A stretch of 64,000 bases of DNA from contig JBJMGU010000234.1 of NCBI GenBank assembly GCA_045807765.1, positions 1 through 64,000 of the forward strand. The letters run 5' to 3'. This DNA is from DATENM01 sp045807765 (GTDB lineage: Bacteria > Acidobacteriota > Blastocatellia > UBA7656). Positions 26,394 to 35,322 of the stretch are shown here, piece by piece (the first letter of the stretch is position 1; each line of letters begins with the position of its first letter). The notes under the pieces were generated by a model. The model was not told where the DNA came from, made no database searches, and saw nothing but the letters and a program-made list of their open reading frames with translations. The position numbers were made by a program, and so were the translations under genes.

Positions 26394-27515
26394 TCACCCC
26401 CGCTCGACGGTCTGGACTGACCAGGACCTGCTGCGATTTCTGGCCAGCGATTGCAAGTAGTCGCGCACCGACAAGAAGCTTTGTTGCCACGTCGGGTGGG
26501 CGCGGCTGTGATGATAAGCCGCAAGGCTCATCTCCAGCAGTTGTTCCGGCTGCTGCTGAATTCGCCGCAGATAGCCGGCGAGCGTGTCGGCGTCGCCGGG
26601 CGGAGTCAAGAACCCGACCTCGCCGTGGCGCACGATCTCGTGCGCGCCGCCCGCCGCCGTCGCTATGACCGGCAGGCCGCAAGCCATCGCCTCAAGGTAG
26701 ACAATGCCCAGGGCCTCGTAACGTGACGGCACGACCAGAAGGTGGTTGCTGTCGAGATAGCCGCCGATCTCTTCGTTCGACACGGCGCCCACCAGGGCCA
26801 CCGAGTCCGTCAGTCCGGCGCGGGCAAGCTGCTCGCGAATGCGCCGCGCAAACGCCCGATCCATTGTCAGGCTGCCGACGACCGTCAACCGCCAACTGCC
26901 AGGCGGCAAGCGGCGCAATGCTTCAATCAACGTGTCCAGCCCTTTGCCGGGAAGCACGTTGCCGACAAAGATGATGCGCAAAGGGTCGGGCCGCTGCGCC
27001 CGCTCGGCCACCCGCGCCAGAGAGACTTCATAGAGCAAGTGGTCGCTTCCGGGATAAGCGACTACGCCGGGAACCTCGTGCCATGTGAGTTGCTCTACGG
27101 CTTCGCGCGTCGTGTGGCAATTGAAGATTGCGCCATCCACGGTCTTGAAGTATTGGCGCTCGACCGCCTGATAGATTCGCTTGCGCCAAGCCCCGTGCGA
27201 TTCGCTGCCGCGCAGGAGGTGTACGAGTGTGACGATCTGATAATCAACGCGGCGCTTCAACCAACGGTTCATCAGCCACACCGAAGGGTGAGTCAGCTCG
27301 TCTTGAATGAGCACATCGAGCCGCGCCGCCCGCAAGCGGCGCCACAGGCGGGGCGACAGATTATCCGCCAGGTGGCGGCCATAGCTTCGCCACGGCAGCG
27401 AGATCATCTCGACCGCATCGCCCTGCTCCCGCAAGTAAGCGACGAGCCGGCGGTCGTAGAGAAAGCCGCCCGTCAGCGTCTCCGGGTCACCATAAATCAT
27501 CAGTCCGACGCGCAT
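26394..27515 (-). CDS. family 4 glycosyltransferase
   Basis: The 373-residue GT-B protein has RVGLMIYGDPETLTGGFLYD at its N-terminus (acceptor domain) and the GT4 donor domain with LRIIFVGNVLPGKGLDTLI, VGAVSNEEIGGYLDS and VVPSRYEALGIVYLEAMACGL, the E-x7-E motif of retaining transferases. A further AGGAHEIVRHGEVGFL closes the nucleotide site. Its ATG lies 16 bases inside the PTPS-homologue gene after an AGGAG box, a strong sign of co-translation. In this setting it may glycosylate a pteridine-like compound, as pterin glycosyltransferases do elsewhere, though sequence alone does not show the acceptor. Confidence 0.92.
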   Translation of the reverse strand: MRVGLMIYGDPETLTGGFLYDRRLVAYLREQGDAVEMISLPWRSYGRHLADNLSPRLWRRLRAARLDVLIQDELTHPSVWLMNRWLKRRVDYQIVTLVHLLRGSESHGAWRKRIYQAVERQYFKTVDGAIFNCHTTREAVEQLTWHEVPGVVAYPGSDHLLYEVSLARVAERAQRPDPLRIIFVGNVLPGKGLDTLIEALRRLPPGSWRLTVVGSLTMDRAFARRIREQLARAGLTDSVALVGAVSNEEIGGYLDSNHLLVVPSRYEALGIVYLEAMACGLPVIATAAGGAHEIVRHGEVGFLTPPGDADTLAGYLRRIQQQPEQLLEMSLAAYHHSRAHPTWQQSFLSVRDYLQSLARNRSRSWSVQTVERG

Positions 27516-27892
27516 GCAGACTCCTGCCGATAGGCCGCCCAGGCGCTTTCGTCTTCCCAGATTTTCGTCGTGATGGCGCTCAAGTTCGGCGCCGCGATCT
27601 GCCCCGCAAGGCGTTGGCAGAAGATACGCGCGAACTGTTCGAGGCTGGGATTCAAGCCGGCAAACTCCGGCAGGTCATTCAGCCGCCGGCTGCCGAAGTA
27701 ATTCAGCAGAGATTCCAACTGCGCCTTGACCGCAACAATGTCGAGCAGATAGCCATGCCGGTCTAGGGCCGCGCCTTCAAGTTCTACCTCGACCAGGTAG
27801 TCATGCGCATGCGGCTGATTCTCCGGCCCCCCGTCGCCGCCGACCAGGAAGTGCTCGGCGCGCAAGTTTCGTCTCACAGACAATCTATACAT
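27500..27892 (-). CDS. 6-pyruvoyl-tetrahydropterin synthase homologue, catalytic Cys replaced by Glu
   Basis: The 130-residue protein has the PTPS/QueD T-fold. Zinc ligands are His14 (RAEHFLVGG) and His28/His30 in ENQPHAHDYLVEVELEG; the downstream YLLDIVAVKAQLESLL and NPSLEQFARIFCQRL match family helices. Canonical PTPS and QueD carry CxxxHGH; here the spacing is kept but Glu24 stands where Cys should be (ExxxHxH), as described for PTPS-III-type enzymes that cleave dihydroneopterin side chains. The start is the ATG after an AGAAGGT box. It lies between an MDR dehydrogenase and a glycosyltransferase gene, not in a queuosine or folate operon. Expected substrate is a GTP-derived pterin (inference). 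Confidence 0.85.
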   Translation of the reverse strand: MYRLSVRRNLRAEHFLVGGDGGPENQPHAHDYLVEVELEGAALDRHGYLLDIVAVKAQLESLLNYFGSRRLNDLPEFAGLNPSLEQFARIFCQRLAGQIAAPNLSAITTKIWEDESAWAAYRQESACASD

Positions 27893-27918
27893 CGTGACCT
27901 TCTCCGGCTGCCGACGAC

Positions 27919-28959
27919 TCAAAGCCGCTGACCGTCGTAGGTTAGCATGATCTGAATGGCCTCCTGCGGATGCCGGTCGAGCAGCGCGTAAGCCTGCGCC
28001 GCTTGAGCCAGCGGGAAGCGGTGCGTGATCAAGTGCGCCGGGCGTATCTGCTCAAGCATCTGCAAGGCGGTTTGCAGGCGGCGGGGCTTACTCCAGCGCC
28101 CCCGGCAGCCGTCCGCGATGGTGCTGACCTGGCTGCTGATGAGTCGTATGCGGCTACGGTGGAAACGCCCGCCGAGGTTCAGGCCGACCGCTTGCCGACC
28201 ATACCACGAGCCGATGATGATGCGCCCTTCGAAGCCGCAGCTCGCAATCGCCTGATCCAGAGCCTGGGGATTGCCGGACAGCTCGTAGATCAGGTCGGCG
28301 CCGGCGTAGGGCCGATCCTTTTGCAGCAAGCCCGCCAACTGGTCACTGGCTCCGGCGGCTTCGGGGTCGAGGCTGGCATGCGCCCCCATCGCCAGGGATT
28401 TCCTCCGTCGTAGCGCGTAGCGGTCGAGCGTCAACAGGCTCGCCAGCGGCAGCCGTGCAAGCAGCGCGGTTGTCAATAAGCCGACCGGCCCCTGCCCGAA
28501 GATGGCCACCTGCTCGCCGATCAATGGCTGGCCATCCATCAGAAAGCTGACGCTCGTCTCCATCATCGGCAACAGCGCGGCTTCCTCCGCCGAGAGCGTC
28601 GCCGGCACCGACAGCAGGTCGGCGACCGGGCTGAGGAAGTGGCTGGCGTGCGGTTGAAAGGCGAAGACCATCTTGCCTTGCCACTCCGGCGCGACCTCAT
28701 CACCGAGGGCGATGACCCGCCCGACGGCGGCGTAGCCATACTTCAGCGGGTAGCCGAACGGGCCGGCGAGCGCCGGAATCGTCTCGTCAACGCAGAGCCC
28801 ATCCGGCATCTGGCCGCGAAAGATAAGGCCCTCAGTGCCGGCGCTGATCGCCGAGACCAGCGTCTCGACGCAAACCTCGCCGGCGCGTGGGGCCGGCAGG
28901 GACTCTTCGCTCACAGAGACTTCGTAGGGCGCGCGGAAGTAGAGAGCCAGTCGCTTCAC
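27919..28959 (-). CDS. zinc-type MDR dehydrogenase without the usual catalytic Cys
   Basis: This protein of about 346 residues starts at a GTG that overlaps the stop of the upstream fusion gene (GTGA). It has the MDR plan: an N-terminal catalytic domain (KYGYAAVGRVIALGDEV) and a Rossmann domain (EQVAIFGQGPVGLLTTALLA). Where classical alcohol dehydrogenases have GICGTD with the zinc-binding Cys, it reads VSAISAGTEGLI, so that ligand is absent. Such divergent MDRs occur in natural product and chlorophyll-type pathways and use NAD(P)H to reduce or oxidise carbonyls or ring carbons. In this cluster it probably acts on the product of the GCHII-reductase or PTPS homologue. Confidence 0.88.
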   Translation of the reverse strand: MKRLALYFRAPYEVSVSEESLPAPRAGEVCVETLVSAISAGTEGLIFRGQMPDGLCVDETIPALAGPFGYPLKYGYAAVGRVIALGDEVAPEWQGKMVFAFQPHASHFLSPVADLLSVPATLSAEEAALLPMMETSVSFLMDGQPLIGEQVAIFGQGPVGLLTTALLARLPLASLLTLDRYALRRRKSLAMGAHASLDPEAAGASDQLAGLLQKDRPYAGADLIYELSGNPQALDQAIASCGFEGRIIIGSWYGRQAVGLNLGGRFHRSRIRLISSQVSTIADGCRGRWSKPRRLQTALQMLEQIRPAHLITHRFPLAQAAQAYALLDRHPQEAIQIMLTYDGQRL

Positions 28960-30362
28960 GCTTCTCTCCAATCCGGGTCTCCCCAAAGGACAAGGTCGTC
29001 CCCCAGTGATTGGTAATGCGGATTACGAAGCTGCGGGAACCCTATGGGCTCGCAACGGTCCGAGCGGCTGACGGCAGCCAGGCCGCCGACGATCATCGGC
29101 GCCACCGTCAGCACGAGCTGGTCAACCAGCCGCTCGGCGAGAAAGCTGGTGATGATGCCCGCGCCGCCCTCGACCATCAGGCGGTTGATGCCCAACTCGG
29201 CAAGATGTCGCAGCAGGGCCGCCAGATCAACCTTCCCCTGCGCATCCACCGGCAGGCGCAGGACGCGGGCGCCTGCCGCCTCTAGCTGCTTCTGACGTTC
29301 ACGGTCGGCGGCTTCCGTCGTCGCTACCCAGACCGTCCCCGGGCCGCGGCGCAGCAGGTTTGCGGTCAGTGGCAAGCGCAACTGACTGTCTACAACAATG
29401 GCCTGCGGGTCTTTGCCTTCGACGAGCCGCACCGTCAGTCGCGGATTGTCTGCCAGCACCGAACCGATGCCGACGAGGATGGCGTCATGGGCGGCGCGCA
29501 GTCGGTGAGTCAGTTGCAATGATTCCCTGCCGCTCAGAGCCAGCGGCTCGCCCGAGCGCACAGCGATACAGCCATCAACGCTCTGCGCATAACTGAGCGT
29601 GACAAAGGGGCGGTCGGGGTGTCGGTCACAGTCGGACAGCCTGGCCAACAAACCGTCGAAGCGATCATCCGGGATAGTTGGCTGGGGGTGCGCCACCGGC
29701 GCAGGGCGTCGTTGCCCGTTCGAGCGATGGCCGGCGGCGGCCATTGCGACCTCGGCTCGGTCGAGGCTGAGCAGATGGCGCATTCTCTGTGCCTTGGTCA
29801 GCAGGTAAGCGGCGTTCTCGGAAGTGACACCGGATTGCAAGGGCAGGCGGGCGCTCACGGTAATCCCGCAGCGCTCCAGGCCCTCCGTCTTCGACGGGTT
29901 GTTGGTCAGCAGGCGCACGGAATGAATGCCGAGATGCTTGAGGATCAGCGCCGCAATCGTGTAATCGCGTTCGTCGGCACCGTGGCCCAGCAACAGGTTC
30001 GCCTCGACGGTGTCGAAGCCCTGATCCTGAAGGTTGTAAGCGCGCAGCTTGTTGAGTAAGCCGATGCCGCGCCCCTCTTGGCGCATGTAGATGAGAATGC
30101 CCTGACCGGCTTCCGCCATTAGCTCCATTGCCTGACTTAATTGGGTGCCGCAATCACAGCGCAGCGAGCCTAACACGTCGCCGGTGAAACACTCCGAATG
30201 CACCCGCACCAACACGTCTTGCTGACGAGCGGCATCGCCGATGAGCAAAGCAAGGTGCTCCTTCTCGTCCTGGTTGCTCGCATAAAGGAGTAGCTGAGCC
30301 TGGCCGCTTGCCGTCGGGATACGAGCGGACGCGATTTGGGTTACTTTCACCTCGTCGGACAT
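28956..30362 (-). CDS. fusion of GTP cyclohydrolase II (RibA) and RibD C-terminal reductase domain
   Basis: The protein of 468 residues begins with a complete GTP cyclohydrolase II domain: VRVHSECFTGDVLGSLRC then DCGTQ (three zinc Cys), YMRQEGRGIGL (catalytic and GTP-binding Arg), GADERDYTIAALIL and TNNPSKTEGLE. A linker follows, then a RibD C-terminal/DHFR-like reductase domain (PFVTLSYAQSVDGCIAVRSG, HDAILVGIGSVLADNPRL, LMVEGGAGIITSFLAERLVD). The usual partners, DHBP synthase in RibBA and the deaminase in RibD, are both missing. GTP would be opened to the diaminopyrimidine and its ribosyl group reduced. The ATG follows a GGAGG box; an open frame extends further upstream but is Cys/Arg-rich and antisense to the next gene. 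Confidence 0.93.
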   Translation of the reverse strand: MSDEVKVTQIASARIPTASGQAQLLLYASNQDEKEHLALLIGDAARQQDVLVRVHSECFTGDVLGSLRCDCGTQLSQAMELMAEAGQGILIYMRQEGRGIGLLNKLRAYNLQDQGFDTVEANLLLGHGADERDYTIAALILKHLGIHSVRLLTNNPSKTEGLERCGITVSARLPLQSGVTSENAAYLLTKAQRMRHLLSLDRAEVAMAAAGHRSNGQRRPAPVAHPQPTIPDDRFDGLLARLSDCDRHPDRPFVTLSYAQSVDGCIAVRSGEPLALSGRESLQLTHRLRAAHDAILVGIGSVLADNPRLTVRLVEGKDPQAIVVDSQLRLPLTANLLRRGPGTVWVATTEAADRERQKQLEAAGARVLRLPVDAQGKVDLAALLRHLAELGINRLMVEGGAGIITSFLAERLVDQLVLTVAPMIVGGLAAVSRSDRCEPIGFPQLRNPHYQSLGDDLVLWGDPDWREA

Positions 30363-30441
30363 CACTTTGGCCTCCAAGCTCCGAGCCGCCGCCGCCGGAC
30401 CGTAGCCGATCCGCCAGTATGGACTGAACGACAGTCGCGGG

Positions 30442-31197
30442 TCACTCTGCTTTCCAACCGCACACCCACAAGCCGCCGCGCCAGGCGGGCACTCGGAACA
30501 GCCTGCCGAGCAGATCCAGCGCACGGCAGACCGTCCCCCACATGGCGGGCATATCGCCTCTAGGAATGAACGTCCAGCAGCCGACCTGGACACGAGAGAA
30601 CCCGGATTCGGACAGCAGGCGCACCAGTTCATCGCGGTTTAAGAACCTGTCGGTCGAAAGGTGACAGGTCGCCAATCCGAGCCGGGGGGCGAGCTGCTGA
30701 TACCAGACATGGCCGCCGTTAATCGTCAGGCAGAAGAACCGCCCGCGCGGCTTGAGCACACGGCGCACATTGGCCATAACCGCCGGCTTATCGGGCATGT
30801 GCTCGAAAGCGCCTACACAGATCGCCAGATCAATTGACTCGGCGGCGAGCAACCCGAGCGTCTGGGCATTGTCGCTGAGAAAGCTGAGCCTTGCCGGCTC
30901 GGCGGACTCCCGCTGCCGCGCTTTGGCAATTTCGATCATCGCCGGAGACAGGTCAATGCCGATGCCCTGGCCGATGTCGCCAGCCAGCGCCTGAAGGTGA
31001 TGGCCATTGCCGCAACCCACATCGAGGACGACTTCATGGTCACGCGGGCGGGCGTGGCGTTTGATCAAGCCGACGCGATACTTGAGCAGGCGATCAGGAT
31101 GACCGTGTTGCTCGGCATACGCGGGCGCCGCCCGGTCAAAGAAATCTTTGATGTCGGCTGTGCTCTGCACCGGTGTGGTGAACAATCTCGTTCGCAT
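30442..31197 (-). CDS. class I SAM-dependent methyltransferase
   Basis: The 251-residue protein has the motif series EVVLDVGCGNGHHLQALA, GIGIDLSPAMIEIAKAR, ESIDLAICVGAFEHMPD and RVLKPRGRFFCLTINGGHV. It opens with FFDRAAPAYAEQHG, a lid helix of UbiE-like enzymes. It lies 79 bases upstream of the GCHII-reductase gene in the same direction and probably is the first gene of that operon, or the second if the GT4 gene at 31,244 is co-transcribed. Substrate unknown; an O- or N-methylation of the pathway product is likely. Confidence 0.88.
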   Translation of the reverse strand: MRTRLFTTPVQSTADIKDFFDRAAPAYAEQHGHPDRLLKYRVGLIKRHARPRDHEVVLDVGCGNGHHLQALAGDIGQGIGIDLSPAMIEIAKARQRESAEPARLSFLSDNAQTLGLLAAESIDLAICVGAFEHMPDKPAVMANVRRVLKPRGRFFCLTINGGHVWYQQLAPRLGLATCHLSTDRFLNRDELVRLLSESGFSRVQVGCWTFIPRGDMPAMWGTVCRALDLLGRLFRVPAWRGGLWVCGWKAE

Positions 31198-31243
31198 ACG
31201 TCAAACCCGGAAGCGCCCCTCCAACGCCGGCTGCTATGCCGTT

Positions 31244-32233
31244 TTAAAGCCGATCATGGATAAAGGCCAAGAGCGGCTTTCTGGTTTCTTTCAGCGAAAA
31301 TTTCTTCGCCCATGCCGAGCCATCCAGGCGGACGTCGCGGCTCAAGGCCTCGTCCAGCAGGTCTAGGAACAGGCCCCGCTTTGCGGTGGTGTTGCCATAA
31401 ACGTGCGGCCTGATATCGGCTTCGTCAAAGCCCCAGTAATTGCCATTGATTACACAAGTCGTCCCACAGGCCAGGGCCTCGATCAGCGCGATACAGAAGC
31501 TCTCTTTCGGCGAAGCCATGACGAATAGCCTTGCGCGGTTACAGAGAGAGGCGATCTGTTCGGGAGGTTTCCAGGCGGTCTTGGCCAACGGCGCCAGAGG
31601 GTCTATGGTTGAGCAAACGCTGACTTGATCAATGTATTGGCCCACTTGCTGGAAATAATCTGCGTCGCCGACGCCGCCCACCAGGTACAAAGGCAGGCCG
31701 TATTTTTCGTAGATCCGCTCTTTGTAGCCGCTGACTAATTCCAGTTGGTTCTTATCCGCGTGGATACGGGCTACAGATAAAATAAACTCTTCCTGCCGCC
31801 GGTCGGGAGAGAAAATGTCTGAGTTATAGCAGGCGCCCAAAAGCAACGTATCTTTATGCGGACTGGTGCTGCGATGCGTCATGATCCCCTTGAACAGGGA
31901 GTCGGGCAGATCGTCTCGCGGGTGCGTATCAGTCAGGCAGAAGGAGGGGATTTGAGCGACCAGTTGGCGCGTGAATTCATTTCCCTTGAAGCCGATGAAC
32001 AGAGCAAATTCAAAATCACAGGCCACTAGCTCTTCGATGGCGAGGCTGGTCGAGATGAGCTGGTCACGATGAAACAAGGCGAGCGGCTGCCAGGCTTCCG
32101 GGCCGGTCAGCAGAAAATAAACATCGTAATCAGACAGCAGGTGGAGTTGATAGTCTACAATGAGCCTTTCACACCCGCTGGTCACGACCGGGTAGGGGCT
32201 GGCGGAAGAGGCTAATAGGACTTTCCTTTTCAT
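31244..32233 (-). CDS. family 4-type glycosyltransferase
   Basis: The 329-residue protein has a GT-B fold: LLASSASPYPVVTSGCERLI at the N-terminus and EFILSVARIHADKNQLELV, LYLVGGVGDADYFQQ and VMASPKESFCIALIEALACG in the donor domain, the last giving the conserved Glu pair of GT4 enzymes. It begins just after AT-rich non-coding DNA and its stop is 46 bases before the methyltransferase start, so it may lead the GTP-derived product cluster. Alternatively it belongs with surface glycan synthesis. Donor and acceptor are unknown. Confidence 0.82.
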   Translation of the reverse strand: MKRKVLLASSASPYPVVTSGCERLIVDYQLHLLSDYDVYFLLTGPEAWQPLALFHRDQLISTSLAIEELVACDFEFALFIGFKGNEFTRQLVAQIPSFCLTDTHPRDDLPDSLFKGIMTHRSTSPHKDTLLLGACYNSDIFSPDRRQEEFILSVARIHADKNQLELVSGYKERIYEKYGLPLYLVGGVGDADYFQQVGQYIDQVSVCSTIDPLAPLAKTAWKPPEQIASLCNRARLFVMASPKESFCIALIEALACGTTCVINGNYWGFDEADIRPHVYGNTTAKRGLFLDLLDEALSRDVRLDGSAWAKKFSLKETRKPLLAFIHDRL

Positions 32234-32775
32234 ACTGAATAACGGTTGAAAAGTGCTGCTCTGGTTTCTGGGTACTTGAAATCAGACGAACTACGCTTTG
32301 GCTGCTGTCTGCGCAGACGATGGCCATGCGATCACCTCTCGGTCAACCGCACCGTTTCCGGTTACTCAGCGGAGACAGCGCCGCACAACGGATGATGAGA
32401 AACGGAGATCGTCCTTCCTCCAGGATCATATAGGACAATTATCATAGTGAATTGAAGCTTAGAATAAAATGCCGAGGGATACTGCATCTAGCTTCAAGTC
32501 TTTAGCCATATCTTTATCTGTTAATGGCTAATCTCTGGGATGTAACAACTTGCCCCACGATTCTTCGCGGCCAGTATAGTATAAGTTATTTTTGAAGTCA
32601 CGGAAAAATTGTGGGCGATCATCGCCTCAGGAAAGCGGAGCCCGACAACTAAGACCTGGCGCTACGTCTTATGAAATGAAGATAGCACTAGCCTGAAGGC
32701 CGGCACTCACTACAAAAGCGGTCGCCTTCGCTGAGCGATTCAGGAAACCAGGAAGCTCCAGGGCGCATCTGCCGT
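32234..32775. other. intergenic region, AT-richer, promoter for the leftward cluster
   Basis: About 540 bases without a supported gene. The segment 32,440-32,600 is clearly less GC-rich than the flanks, as expected for a promoter of the minus-strand genes beginning at 32,233. No convincing operator or terminator was seen. Confidence 0.5.
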
Positions 32776-33279
32776 TTAGCCATCAAACGAGTAAATGACC
32801 CGGTCGCCGGTATCTGCGGTCGGGCCATAGACCGACGGCTGCGGCAGGTCGAGCAGTCGCAGGTACACCCCCAACTGGCCGCGGTGGTGGGCCGAATGAG
32901 TGATGCGCCGCGTCAGCACCCATGCGCGCGGGCGTACCACGTCAAAGAAACTGACGCTCTCCCGCCACCAGTCATCAGGCTTGTCCCGCATGATTAACAG
33001 TCGCTGCTTGGCATCTATCCGGTATTTATCGATGAAGCCTTGCCTGGTCATCTCGGCAGGATTCGGGTCGCCGGTGTCAACGCCGAGCATGGTCTTCATC
33101 CAGCGGCTCTCAGACTGAATCTGATGCTCCATTTGCTCGATGACACTGCGAGACTTCGGATGCGGGCGGTAATCCATCGCACTTTCAGGAAAGGCCCGCC
33201 AGATGCCGACGATCTTCAATATCTCGGTCTCGTAGGTGTCGAGCAGAAAGCTGTACGTGGGATTGACTGTCTGTTTCAT
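32776..33279 (-). CDS. DinB family (putative metal-dependent) protein
   Basis: The 167-residue protein has the four-helix DinB plan. Likely metal-site residues are the His in QMEHQIQSESRWM (near residue 52) and the HxxxHH cluster in TRRITHSAHHRGQLGVYL (near residue 133). Such proteins include thiol-dependent transferases (bacillithiol or mycothiol type) and many of unknown role. The gene lies 20 bases downstream of the porin gene in the same direction. There is no sequence feature that says which substrate it uses. Confidence 0.87.
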   Translation of the reverse strand: MKQTVNPTYSFLLDTYETEILKIVGIWRAFPESAMDYRPHPKSRSVIEQMEHQIQSESRWMKTMLGVDTGDPNPAEMTRQGFIDKYRIDAKQRLLIMRDKPDDWWRESVSFFDVVRPRAWVLTRRITHSAHHRGQLGVYLRLLDLPQPSVYGPTADTGDRVIYSFDG

Positions 33280-33299
33280 CTTCGCTTGCTCGCTCGAAA

Positions 33300-35186
33300 T
33301 CAGAAGGTGAAGATCGTGCCGAACTCGTTGCGCCAGGCGTGCGCGACGTGAGCCGGCGCGCCGCGAAACAGCTTGGTCAGGCTACCCGCCGTCCGCGTAT
33401 CCAGATAAGTAACTTCATGGACGAACGACACCCATTGGTTGATCTTGTAACGCAGTTGCGCCGAGCCGTGATCCGTCCTGAGCAGACCGTTGGCGCGCAC
33501 GGCGTCTTTGGCGAACGCCGAATCCATGCCGCCGGTCAGATAGAAGGTCCAGCCGGCAGAGCGCGTGCCCGGCTCGGCGCCGAACCACCGCGACAGGGGG
33601 AAGCCGAGTTGCAGGAAGCCGCCCTGCCCCATCACCGGCTCAAGCGTCGCTGCCACCACCTTGCCGCCGAGCAGGCCGAAGGGAATCGTTCGACCGGCAA
33701 AGCTCAGCGCGGAGCCGAGCGGCGCGGCACCACCGAGATCGGTGAAGACATCATTGAACTGCCCCATAAAAAAGTACCGCAGATCGCCGCCGCGATAATA
33801 CTTGCCGACCAGGGTGACGGCGGGCGTCGGCAGTTGCATCTCCGCCGACCAGGCGTTGCGCTCGCTGGTAAGCCGTACCCCATTCGGGAAAGCGCCGAGG
33901 ATCGGCCCGATTGGCAGCACCGAGCGTTCGACGATCTCGGCGCGCTTGGCGTGATCAGCGCTGAAGATAATTTGCGCCGGCACGACGCCCGCCGCGTGTG
34001 ACAGCGGGAACTGAAAGACCAATCGGGTTTGCAACTCCGGCTGATTGCTTTCCGCGCCGACGCGACCGCCGAAGCGCGTGCGTTGATCCGCGTCCAATCC
34101 CGGCTCGCCGAATGACGAGAGCGCGATGGCGAACTCTGGCTGGATTTTGAAATCGCCTTTGCCGAACTGCACGCCCGTACGGAACATCGGCATGCGCTCG
34201 TAGAGGTTACCCTGCGCGAAGCCGAAGCCGGTCGTCTCGAATAAATCCATCAACGTTGATGAGCCGAAGATCGACCAGTCCTGCCCGAACTGCACAAAGA
34301 CCGGCGTGGTGCCGAGCCGCGTGTCCATTCGCACCCAGGCCAATCTGAGCGATGGCTGCGATGAACGGTTGGCGCTGATGTTGCGGTTGTTGACGTTCGT
34401 GAAGTTGCCTTCGAAATCGAATTCGAGCTTGCCGGTGAGCGTCAAGCTCTTGGCCAGTTCGGGCCACTCGAAATCAACGCCGAGCCGCAGAGCGCGATCT
34501 TTGATATGAAATTGCGCGTCAGCATCTGGCCCTGTGTCGCCCAGCAGCAGTGGCCCTTGCGGAAAATCGTTGCTGCCGAAGACGCGCCCGCCATGCGAAG
34601 CGGTCTGCTCGGCGGCGCTGACTTTAAAAAACCCATAAGGCCGCAGGCGTGCGCCGCTGCCGAGCTTGATGTTAGGGATCAAGCCTTCTTTTTTCGGCAC
34701 TGTAATTGGCAACACGCGCAGCGGCGCCACCGCCGCCACGACTTTCGGCTCTTGTTGCGGCGAGGCGTTGGCGCTGGCGGTATGCGGATTGCCGACGTTG
34801 ACGGCTAGCCCGCTGTGGCTCGCCGATGCGGCAGGAATGGCCGATGGTTGGCTTACGCCCGCCAGGTCAGGCGCATGCACAGCGGCATTCGCCACGCGCG
34901 GCACACCGGAGGGCACAGAACTGGCTCCCAGAGCCGAAAGCGCTTGTTCATACTCCTGTTGATTGATGACGCCCTTGGCGAGCAGCAGCTTCGCCAATTG
35001 CTGTTCCGCTTCAGCCGGAGAGGCCGCACTGTTGAGCTGCGCGGCCTCCTGCTCGGTGATGATCCCTTTCGATTGTAGAAGCCGAACGAGCGGGTTGGGT
35101 GCGGTAAGTTGCGGCGCCGGCTGTTGCGCAAGAACCGGGCCTGCAAACAGCGCCAGCAACAGAAGCAAACGCAGTGACTTCTTCAT
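33300..35186 (-). CDS. outer-membrane porin-like beta-barrel protein (DcaP-like)
   Basis: About 628 residues, starting at MKKSLRLLLLLALFAGPVLAQ (signal peptide). After it come two short helical repeats (NPLVRLLQSKGIITEQEAAQL and LAKLLLAKGVINQQEYEQAL), a low-complexity Ala/Ser/Val linker and a long C-terminal region of alternating hydrophobic strands (KVSAAEQTASHGGRVFG, FVQFGQDWSIFGSSTLMD, MPMFRTGVQFGKGDFKIQP), as in DcaP-type porins. The C-terminal residue is Phe, the usual barrel end signal. It would allow diffusion of small solutes through the outer membrane. It lies downstream of the formate dehydrogenase operon with a gap of about 136 bases; a link to formate entry is possible but unproven. 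Confidence 0.78.
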   Translation of the reverse strand: MKKSLRLLLLLALFAGPVLAQQPAPQLTAPNPLVRLLQSKGIITEQEAAQLNSAASPAEAEQQLAKLLLAKGVINQQEYEQALSALGASSVPSGVPRVANAAVHAPDLAGVSQPSAIPAASASHSGLAVNVGNPHTASANASPQQEPKVVAAVAPLRVLPITVPKKEGLIPNIKLGSGARLRPYGFFKVSAAEQTASHGGRVFGSNDFPQGPLLLGDTGPDADAQFHIKDRALRLGVDFEWPELAKSLTLTGKLEFDFEGNFTNVNNRNISANRSSQPSLRLAWVRMDTRLGTTPVFVQFGQDWSIFGSSTLMDLFETTGFGFAQGNLYERMPMFRTGVQFGKGDFKIQPEFAIALSSFGEPGLDADQRTRFGGRVGAESNQPELQTRLVFQFPLSHAAGVVPAQIIFSADHAKRAEIVERSVLPIGPILGAFPNGVRLTSERNAWSAEMQLPTPAVTLVGKYYRGGDLRYFFMGQFNDVFTDLGGAAPLGSALSFAGRTIPFGLLGGKVVAATLEPVMGQGGFLQLGFPLSRWFGAEPGTRSAGWTFYLTGGMDSAFAKDAVRANGLLRTDHGSAQLRYKINQWVSFVHEVTYLDTRTAGSLTKLFRGAPAHVAHAWRNEFGTIFTF

Positions 35187-35322
35187 GGCAGCAATCTCCT
35201 TTACTGAGGTGATCGGATCAGACAAGCACGGGCGGGGAGAAATCGCTCAAGCATACGCCGGCATGGCGATGCCGCTTGCAGGGCATGAACAGGCGTCACA
35301 CAGAAAGCTACACCATAGCGGT

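Noticed and set aside
30363..30632. N-terminal extension of the GCHII-RibD fusion
   Set aside because: The added 90 residues are Cys/Arg-rich, overlap the methyltransferase gene, and a GGAGG site precedes the internal ATG.
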